Source of the DNA: Rhizoclosmatium globosum
Taxonomy: Eukaryota > Chytridiomycota > Chytridiomycetes > Chytridiales > Chytriomycetaceae
Direction of reading: 5' to 3'
Length of the DNA stretch: 64,000 nt
Assembly (NCBI GenBank): GCA_002104985.1
Contig: MCGO01000006.1
Location: forward strand, 62,001-126,000
Shown: piece by piece, positions 55,630-64,000 of the stretch
How the letters are laid out: every line of letters begins with the position of its first letter
How positions within the stretch are numbered: the first letter of the stretch is position 1
Translations under genes and position numbers: made by a program
Notes under the pieces: generated by a model
Database searches by the model: none
The model's input: the letters and a program-made list of their open reading frames with translations, nothing else
Told to the model about the DNA's origin: nothing

Positions 55630-56998
55630 ATGGACCCAATCGAACTGAAGCGCACCAGAGTCGTTCTGCACAAGGACCACGTATCAAATGTAATTAGTCG
55701 ACACTTAAAAGCGAATGGGGCTTCGTACAGTTCTCTTATTCACGAAACAGGTCTCCAGCATCGACTTTCCTCAAAACTTTGACAATGGCGACGACGATAT
55801 GGCTTGGGACTTTGAGAAGTTTAAGAAGGTGCGAGATAGTGTCTTTTGTGGTGTATGGCTCATTGTCTGGTTATCAGAACTTCAAAGTCGTCATCTCGAG
55901 TTTCAAGAAGGATCACCTTGAGTTTGACTTGATTGGAATCGACGCCTCTATCGCCAATGCTTTCAGACGTTGCTTAATTTCTGAGGTTTGGGTCTTCTGG
56001 GCTGTAATGGCTGGTGTCTGACTGACGTTCTTCAATAAGATTCCGACCATGGCCATCGAGAATGTTTTCGTTCTCAACAACAACTCTATTGTACACGACG
56101 AAATTCTCTCTCAAAGATTGGGATTGGTTCCAATTAAAGCCGATCCACGTATCTTCCAGTTCAAAACACGTATGTTTCGTTACAAAGAGCATACCCAACA
56201 CACACAGCATACTCACGTTCATAAAATTCAGCCGAAGATGAAGCTACAGACTTGAACACCCTTGTTTTCAAAATGAAAGTTAAGGCCACCAAACGACGTA
56301 AGTTTGTCACTGCAAGAATATCAGAATCTAACCAATTGTTTAGCAAAGAGCGAACAGACCGAATTCTTGAACGATGACAACTTTAACGTCTTGTCGAAAC
56401 ATCTCGTTTGGGAAGCTCAAGGAGACCAGGAAGAACGACTCGCTGCCGACCCACCTCGGCCTGTTCACGATGATATCGTCTTGGCAAAATTACGCCCTGG
56501 CCAAGAAATTGATATTGAGGTACACTGTCAGAAGGGAATCGGAAAGGAACACGCAAAGTGGTCCCCAGTCGCAACAGCATCATACAGACTCCTCCCTGAC
56601 ATCCAAATCCTCCAACCAGTCACTGGAAACGACGCCGTCAAATTTCAGAAATGCTTTTCAGAGGGAGTTGTTGAAGTCTTCAAAAACAAACAAGGGGAGA
56701 AGGAAGCTCGTATTGTGAACCCACGAAAGGATACCGTCAGCAGAGAAGTGTTGCGCCACAAGGAATTCGAAAACAAAGTGAGACTGACGAGAATTCGTGA
56801 CCATTTCATCTGTAAGTGTCTTAAGCGTTGATGTAACTGAACTGAACTGACTCTTATTCTTCAGTCAACGTGGAATCAACCGGTATTCTGCCACCACATG
56901 TACTGTTTGGGGAAGCTGTGCAGGTTCTCATCAACAAATGTAAGAGGGTTAAGGAAGCCCTTTCGGAGTTGACAGGAGATATGGATATTGACCAATGA
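55630..56998 (+). CDS. RPC40: RNA polymerase I and III subunit RPAC1 (AC40)
   Basis: Several small introns. The protein starts [20 protein letters not shown]. It has the alpha-like dimerisation signature [20 protein letters not shown], then [32 protein letters not shown] split here by an intron, and the insert domain. The C-terminus reads ...[22 protein letters not shown]40 pairs with AC19 to nucleate assembly of Pol I and Pol III. Nothing unusual. Confidence 0.95.
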
Positions 56999-57077
56999 TA
57001 GCTGCGAATAAACGTGAATTAAAATTGGTTTATCATCTACCTATTATTTGCTTTTGACTGAAGACAAAAACACAACA

Positions 57078-58481
57078 ATGGCAGAAGCTTTGAAGAAACC
57101 GCAGATCATCACACTTGAAACTAAAGGCCTAGATTACACACCATGTTAGTTTTACTTTAGCAGACTGTCGCTTGAGCTCGCTTGAGTTTGGAGTTCTCAT
57201 TGACTTCTGTAGCTAACTTCATCCAACAGATGACGTCAAGTGGATTCCATGCTCAGCCCGATTCGTAGTTCTCGGTCAGCACGCTCGAGGAACTGGAGCA
57301 CTGAACATCTATGAGCTGGAGCAAGGAAAAGCTGTGCTAGTCAAACAAGTTTGTTTGGAGCACAAACATCCACCAAATCTGACCCCTTCCCACTCTCAGA
57401 CCGAACGAAAGCATGCAATTAAATGTGGGACATTCGGTGCCTCGACTCTTCAGCAGCGTCATCTCGCCACAGGAGACTTTGAAGGAAATTTGACAGTTTA
57501 CGACCTTGAACGCCCTGAAGTTCCCGTATTTTCCGTGAAAGCACATGACTCTATCATCAACTGTATTGATGGATGTGGTGGCGTTGGTGTTCACACAGGA
57601 CCACCTGAAATTGTCACTGGAAGCCGAGATGGTATGTGTGTGATTCTATTAATTCCAGGATCTCATAATCTGTTCATATTAGGTACAGTTAAAGTGTGGG
57701 ACGTTCGTCAAAAAGATAAGCCCGTCGCAGTTATTAGTCCAGCAGAGGGAGAACCAAAACGAGATGTCTGGACTGTCGCATTCGGTAATGACGACCTTTC
57801 ATAATCTCAGTATAAGCTTATCAATCAATAGGAAATTCTTATAATGACGAGGAGCGTGTATTAGGAGCTGGATATGAGAACGGAGACGTAAAACTATTTG
57901 ATTTGAAGACAATGTCGTTACTGTGGGAAACCAACACCAAAAACGGCGTCTGTAGTCTGGAATTTGACCGCAAAGATATTCAGATGAACAAACTGGTTGT
58001 TACGAGTGTAGAAAGCTCGTTCCAGTTATTTGACATGAGAACCCAACACCCAACACACGGATTTACGAGTTTGAGCCAAAAGGTATTCTTAAACTTTATG
58101 ATCGTCGCTAATAATTTCATTTTATAGAACCGTGATAACACGACCATCTGGACCGTACGACACCTTCCACAAAACCGTGACATCTTCATCATGTCAAGTG
58201 GTTCTGGCTCTCTGAATGTTTTCAAATAGTAAGACTTTAAATCATTCATACCCACTATCTAAACTCTTTGTTCCAGCAATTACCCAGCAAGCCGTGTCGC
58301 TCAGGACCCTACTGACAAGAAGAATATCGGAGTTGTTGGTTCAGTAGAACTTCTCAACAACGCAACTCTCGCAGAGCAACCCATCTCTGCATTTGACTGG
58401 TCACCAGATAAGCCAGGACTTTGTGTCTTTACTGCATTTGACCAACAAGTTCGTGTTGCCATTGTTACGAAACTTGCTTGA
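57078..58481 (+). CDS. DNAAF10: WDR92/DNAAF10, dynein arm assembly WD40 protein
   Basis: Introns are short. Closely matches WDR92: [80 protein letters not shown] and [19 protein letters not shown]. It ends [13 protein letters not shown]92 works with the R2TP-prefoldin chaperones to pre-assemble axonemal dyneins and is largely restricted to lineages with motile flagella. It is therefore good evidence that this organism makes flagellated cells. Confidence 0.97.
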
Positions 58482-58537
58482 TTCGTCTTTCTATCCGCAC
58501 CCAATATATAAATTATTCTTCGATCTGAACGCCGTTT

Positions 58538-59293
58538 TTATTTCCCGATACTAATCCAACGAACAGTCTCCTCCAGTTTGCTTTGTAGTTGAGTTGATGA
58601 TATGGTTTCCTTTGCATCTTCAGGCAACCGTCTCTTCAATTCCTTCAACGTTTCATCCATTATATCATCTAAATGAGAGGCTGCATGGTTCGCGACTTCA
58701 TCGTGCGCGTCAACGAGGCTCTGTTTTCGAAAGCAGAGTGTCAACCAGGAGCTTCTGGTATAGAAGACTCACCACCCAACCCTGCAACTCTTTCTTCAAC
58801 GCAACTTGATCCAATGCATTCACGGTTTTTTCAGGAGCCAGTGTACACACGAGAGCATGGGCGGTTCGTAACTTCTCCTCAACATCAAACAGCTCCTGAT
58901 CTAACCGGGTTCGCAATAACACTCGAGGTACAACTGCATGTATGGTTTGTTATAACAGTACTTCGAGTGACCATGTATACTCACAATCTGGGTCGGCTGG
59001 TGGTAGGACTTGAGGAGCAACTATTAGCTGCTTCAACGGAATCACGGGTATTTGGAGGTCTCCCATTATACTTTCATACTTTGCAATAAGCGAGTTGAAT
59101 TGACCAAGAACGATGGGCCTGTCCATACAAGTCAGCACTTCAATCCAACCATCAGATGCAAGACTCACCATGGCACATTTTGCGGCATCTCGAGGAAGGA
59201 GGCCAGAGAATCATGAAGCTGAATCAACTTTGTTTTGATTGCTGCGAGTGGGTTCTGCTGTTTGCTTGGCGCTGATGGTTCCAATGCATTCAT
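58538..59293 (-). CDS. MED8: Mediator complex subunit 8
   Basis: About 210 residues in at least three exons. The N-terminal helix IKTKLIQLHDSLASFLEMPQ is followed by PIVLGQFNSLIAKYESIM, the LNT-like strand segment PVIPLKQLIVAP and the fungal/animal MED8 signature VLLRTRLDQELFDVEEKLR. A C-terminal helix ends at RWISIGK. MED8 is a head-module subunit that contacts TBP and Pol II. Convergent with WDR92. Confidence 0.85.
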
Positions 59294-59375
59294 TTCTTTG
59301 TTGACTTTTTTATTATACTTTTACCAACCAAAGTAGTTACAGCCACCAAAAATAAAAGATGATTCAAACACACAT

Positions 59376-61625
59376 CAAAGGTTTTTGGGGATGGTGTAAA
59401 GCTGCATCTGAGTTGTAGTTCCTTCAAGGAATCCGACAGATTGTCCTGAGGTAATGACTGCAATCTGACCAGGCTGGACAAGCTTCAATTCAAGAGCAAA
59501 TTCTGTATTATCATGGTGAGATGAAGTCTTTAAATTCAAGGAACACTACTCACTGACAGTCTCTTGAATTACATTTGAGTCTGGACCACTGTGATAGAAT
59601 GGTACCAATCCAAATGTGGAGGCAAGCTGACGAGCAGTTTGAGGCACAAGAGTGGAGGCGATAACAGGAATCTGTGGTCTGTATTTTGCAACGAGACGCG
59701 CTGTTCCTCCAAGTTCCTGCACAACGCTGAGTAAGGCGAGATAATATTAATATTCAGAGAACATACCGTGATAACAATAATGATGGCAGCGTTGACTTGA
59801 CTGGCAGTCAAGACGGCAGACGATGCAATGGATTCGGAAACACTGATTGGCTTTGGAACTGAGCGAGTCATCTTAACCTAAAAATTCCATTCAATACACA
59901 GATGTCAACGCTACGTAGAAAGCAAACTAACCTGGTAGTCCAAGTAGTTGGTGTTCTTTTCAGCTTGAGCAGCAACTCTACGCATGACATCAAGAGCTTC
60001 GAAGACATAGTTTCCAACAGCAGTTTCAGCAGAAAGAACGAGGCCATCAGCTCCATCCATAACAGCGTTGGCAGTATCTACTTCAAATTGAGAAACGTGG
60101 CTTGTTTATCGTATAAAGAACATATTTTACCAGCTGCTTCGGAACGAGTTGGTCTTGGATTTGTTTTCATTGATTCAAACATTTGATTGGCAATCATTAC
60201 AGTTTTGCCCATAATGTTTGCCTGAAGTAGTACAGTAAAACGCCGTGGTCAACTCGGGTAAAAAAATGGGACTCACCATCATAATCATTCTCTTTTGCTC
60301 CATTGTAACGATTTCCACGTCAATTTCACATCCAAGGTATCCACGGTCAATCACGACTCCATCGGCAGTGCGAAGAATGTCTTCAAAGTTTTCGAGACCT
60401 CGCTTGTTTTCAATCTTTGCGAACACCTTGGTCCTATTCGCAGGGCTTTACAGTTAGTTACAGCAAGCTAAATGCTGATGGTGATTTAAGGAGAGTGAAT
60501 TCTATCGTACTTGCTGTTTCCGAGTAACAAACGGACCTCTATTTCTCGAATGATTAATACTATCGAAGCCAATGAATGAAATGAATACTAACCTTGAATA
60601 TCTTCAAGAGAGCGAATACACGAAACAGTTATGATATCAACATTGAGCTTCATGGCAAAGGCGATATCGGCAGCATCTTTTGCAGAAACAGTTGGGAGCT
60701 CTTCGACAACGTAGTCGGGCATATTGATTCCTTTGAATTCTCCCAAGTACCCAGAGTTATCGACAGAGCAGAGAATACCGTTTGCAACACGCTCTTTGAC
60801 AGTGAATGAAAGCAAACCATCGTCAACGAAAAGCTTGTCCCCAACTTTGAGCAATTCCTTGGTGTAAGTGCTGGACACCTATTTCATAAGAATGTCTCAG
60901 CTACTGTATCCAGTAGTCCTCAATATTCCATACCTTTGTCTTGTCTCCGACAATCGATTGGTCGTTGACGAAAGTAAAGTCATCACCAGCATTCAAGTAG
61001 ACCTCATGCTCAGCAAGCTTCCCCGTTCTAGAGTATTCGAGTTAAAATAAGGACTCCTATATTTAAAAGAAGCAGTACCTGATCTTGGGACCGTTGATAT
61101 CCAACCAAACAGCAACTTGGGCAGTGCTGTTGGTTTCCTTGAGATACCTCCTCAAATCATTCACGACGGTTTCAGCAGTCTCACGAGTACAATGAGACAA
61201 ATTCAAACGAGCCACATTCATTCCTCCTTCGACGAGCTTTCCAATGTTTTCATATCCGTACGAAGCTTGGTTTCAACAGGGGATGAGTCGATAGAATCGA
61301 GCGCGAAGGCAGAAGGTAAGGATAAGAGAGAAATAGTACCTGGGCCTGAAGGGAGACAAATAGTTAGCAAAAGATAAGGCGAGGTGATGCAGAATGAGCA
61401 AAGAGACACTCACCAATAGTGCAACAGATCTTTGTACGAAGGACATCGCCTCCAGCGCGGGCTATCACAATAATAAGAATGCAACAATGACATTAGAGTT
61501 GAGGTACCGTGCAAGGCTCTTTGGTGGGATCGGTCAGGCATGGTTTTCAAGTGTGATTTTCCTGTTCCGGCTTTCCCCTTGCGTCGTTTTCCCTCGCTTG
61601 GAGTCATACTGAGCGAGGACCCCAT
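59376..61625 (-). CDS. Pyruvate-kinase-like protein with altered active site
   Basis: At least eight exons. A 50-residue basic N-terminal extension (MGSSLSMTPSEGKRRKGKAG) precedes TKICCTIGPASYGYENIGKL. The PK fold is complete: GMNVARLNLSH, VWLDINGPKIR, the B domain, KIENKRGLENFEDIL, GVVIDRGYLGCEI, VMIANQMFESMKTNPRPTRS, GADGLVLSAETAVG and a C-domain. PK normally transfers phosphate from PEP to ADP. Here the Mg-binding Asp of ARGDLG is Tyr (RGYLG), the catalytic-site Thr of ATQM is Asn (ANQM), DTKGPEIR reads DINGPKIR, and SGETA reads SAETA. The KIEN Lys and Glu remain. It may be a pseudoenzyme or regulatory paralogue; no second PK is visible in the window. Confidence 0.9.
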
Positions 61626-61862
61626 TTTCTTATCTTTTGCGAGAAATTCTGAATGATTCAGTGATAACGATGACTTGACGCGTATTAGGGAATTAATTCG
61701 GTGAGTCCATGTATCGCGTGTTATCAAACTGGCAACGTACAATTCCGAGAAGCAATTGTGTACTAGAGAAAGGAAATAAGGTTTCAATGGCAGGCAATAG
61801 TGGAATGAGCTACGGCAAGTGGCTGTGCTCAAAAACGAACTCCAAAAAGAAAGCACACAAAC

Positions 61863-63250
61863 ATGTCCTCGGGCGAACTTCTCACGCGCGACGACGTTGA
61901 CATTGACAGTGTAATTGAGCGGCTTCTCGAAGGTGAGTCGATTCGAACTTGGATTTGATTGAGTGAATTCAGGCTGGATTTGGTTGTGGTTGGAACTTGG
62001 ACGAGGCGGCCCGGGTTTCTGGACACTCGTTTGGCACTCTGTCTCTCACTCACTCACTCCGCCTTTATCGGACATGGTTTCCTAACTTGTCTTGTCCGAA
62101 TCAGTCCGTGGTAGTCGTCCTGGGAAACAGGTTATGCTCGCTGAACACGAAATCAGATACCTCTGCACAAAGGCAAGAGACATCTTCATCAGTCAGCCAA
62201 TCTTGCTCGAACTGGAAGCTCCAATTAAAATATGTGGTGAGTCTGAAACCTACAGTCTCAGCTTTCTCGCTCATATTGCCCCTTGTGGAAAAGGTGATGT
62301 CCATGGACAGTACTATGACCTCCTCCGCCTCTTTGAATACGGTGGCTTTCCTCCTGACTCAAACTACCTCTTTCTCGGAGATTACGTTGACAGAGGAAAA
62401 CAGTCTCTCGAAACAATCTGCCTTCTCCTTGCCTACAAGATTAAGTACCCTGAAAACTTCTTTATCCTTCGCGGAAACCACGAATGTGCGAGTATCAACA
62501 GAATTTATGGGTTCTATGACGAATGTTTGTATCAGAACTCATGGTTGTCAGTTCTAACCCAATTTAAATATATAGGCAAGCGGAGGTACAACATTAAGCT
62601 TTGGAAAACCTTCACAGACTGCTTCAATTGCTTGCCAGTCTGTGCTTTGATTGACGAAAAGATTCTGTGTATGCACGGAGGACTCTCGCCTGACTTGAAC
62701 TCGTTGGAACAGATTCGCAGAGTAATGAGACCGACAGATATTCCAGACACTGGTAAATCTTCATCTTTTACTTGTACACACCGCAAGGATTAATTTTGTT
62801 CCAAAGGCTTGTTGTGCGATTTGCTCTGGTCGGATCCAGACAAGGAAACTTCCGGATGGGGAGAAAATGATAGAGGCGTATCTTTCACTTTTGGGCCAGA
62901 TGTTGTTACTAGATTCTTGGAGAAACATGACTTGGATTTGATTTGTCGAGCACATCAGGTTGTTGAAGATGGATACGAGTTTTTTGCGAAGAGACAACTA
63001 GTCACCTTGTTTTCGGCGCCAAATTACTGCGGGGAGTTTGATAATGCGGGATCTATGATGAGTGTAGACGACACTTTGATGTGTTCTTTCCAAGTAAGTG
63101 ATTGTTTGATATTAGAGCCTGACGCGCTAACTGCCATAATAGATTCTAAAGCCGGCCGAAAAGAAGCAGAAGTTTGCCTATGGAGGAATCGGTTCTGGTC
63201 GTCCTATCACACCACCCAAGAAGAGCAAGAAGAAGAAGGAGATGCTTTAA
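61863..63250 (+). CDS. Protein phosphatase PP1 catalytic subunit, copy 1
   Basis: Introns lie near 61932, 62233, 62530 and 62752, plus one near 63093. All metal and catalytic signatures are intact: [76 protein letters not shown] and [15 protein letters not shown]. The [11 protein letters not shown] loop is the toxin-sensitive beta12-13 loop typical of PP1. The C-terminus is short and lysine-rich ([15 protein letters not shown]) and keeps the TPP motif whose Thr is a CDK site in animal PP1. Ser/Thr phosphatase of the cytosol and nucleus, directed by RVxF-type partners. Confidence 0.96.
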
Positions 63251-63411
63251 ATAGACGCTCTCGTGGAATACCAAGGACTCATTTAATTATCTTAATTTAA
63301 TTGCACAATATTGTGAAAGAAAGCTTGTTTGAATCATTGATTGTTTTGTTGATCCAATTTCACACCTGTGTCTGCTACCTCCCTTCCTCCACAGTTTGAA
63401 TCATAAGCGCT

Positions 63412-64000
63412 ATGAGCACACAAGTCGCCCCTGGTCCGGCTGGTCCGACTGACCAACCCTTTGACGTTGACACCATCATCAACAAGCTCCTTTCAGGTGG
63501 GTGGCCTATCTGAAACTGTGATCCGCTTGCTCCCCCAACAGCCAGTCCGCCCATACCCTCCAGATGATTCAACCATCTAACTGAACATTGAAACAGTCAG
63601 AGGACTCCGACCCGGCAACAAAGTTCAGCTCCCTCAAAGCGAAGTAACATGGCTCTGTATGACTTCAAAAGAGATCTTCATGTCCCAACCATGTCTCTTG
63701 GAGCTGGAAGCCCCTATTCAAATCTGCGGTAATTGCCCTTTCGTTTTCGAGACACCGCCCATCTGACACTTACGTTATAGGCGACATCCACGGCCAATAC
63801 TATGACCTGCTACGACTCTTTGAATACGGAGGATTCCCTCCTAACGCAAACTATTTATTCCTGGGTGACTACGTTGATCGTGGAAAGCACTCCCTTGAAA
63901 CCATCTGCCTCCTCCTCGCTTACAAGATCAAGTACCCTGAAAACTTTTTCATTCTTCGTGGAAACCATGAATGCGCCAGTGTAAACAGAGTCTACGGATT
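63412..64000 (+). CDS. PP1 catalytic subunit, copy 2 (cut by window end)
   Basis: It begins [20 protein letters not shown] 161 bases after copy 1 and shares the first and second intron positions. [33 protein letters not shown] and [15 protein letters not shown] are intact up to the window edge. The N-terminal leader is about 7 residues longer and different in sequence. A tandem duplication of PP1; regulatory divergence is likely to lie in the termini, and the C-terminus is not visible here. Confidence 0.93.

Noticed and set aside
1..64000. CRISPR arrays, bacterial operons or prophage
   Set aside because: No regularly spaced repeats; introns, histones and Mediator show that this is eukaryotic nuclear DNA.

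Overview
The window is nuclear DNA of a eukaryote, most likely a zoosporic (chytrid-type) early-diverging fungus. Genes are close together and interrupted by short GT-AG introns of about 40-60 bases. Fungal or opisthokont housekeeping genes (MED8, TORC2 HbrB-type subunit, RPAC1, histones, PP1, CHORD protein) sit beside genes expected only in flagellated cells: WDR92/DNAAF10, a large WDR87-like WD40 protein, and cyclic-nucleotide-gated channels. The species cannot be named from the sequence alone.

Layout. 1-4.65 kb holds transposon debris: a helix-turn-helix fragment and a broken Ty3/gypsy element with protease, RT, RNase H, integrase and chromodomain-like pieces. 4.667-14.019 kb is an apparently full-length, young non-LTR retrotransposon. 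It has four consecutive sense ORFs, a poly(A) tail and an 18-bp target-site duplication. 14.0-16.5 kb is repeat-rich with no intact gene. From 16.5 kb on the DNA is gene-dense: CH-domain/coiled-coil protein (-), adenylosuccinate lyase (+), three-LIM protein (-), tRNA-Arg, an unknown protein (+), HbrB/PRR5-like (-), UBL3-like (+), a triple cyclic-nucleotide-binding protein (+), tRNA-Phe (-), a 0.4-kb inverted-repeat element, an unknown helical protein (-), a COX7A-like protein (+), GPATCH4 (-), WDR87-like (+), a frame-broken CNG channel (-), dynein light intermediate chain (-), UDP-glucose dehydrogenase (+), CHORD protein (-), RING protein (+), an unknown small protein (-), a second CNG channel (+), H2B (-)/H2A (+), IMPACT/YIH1 (-), RPAC1 (+), WDR92 (+), MED8 (-), a pyruvate-kinase-like protein (-) and two tandem PP1 catalytic subunits (+; the second is cut by the window end).

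Functional themes. (i) Cyclic-nucleotide signalling: three loci within 27 kb encode cNMP-binding domains. Two are paralogous channels with tandem cNMP domains whose selectivity filters read GYK and GYN instead of GYG. (ii) Flagellum and transport: WDR92, WDR87-like and cytoplasmic dynein LIC. (iii) Compact divergent pairs: three head-to-head pairs have start codons only 38-54 bases apart. The main oddities are the polycistronic-looking LINE, the channel pair (one copy missing nine single bases), and a pyruvate-kinase-like protein lacking key active-site residues. Exon boundaries are my own splice readings, without transcript support.
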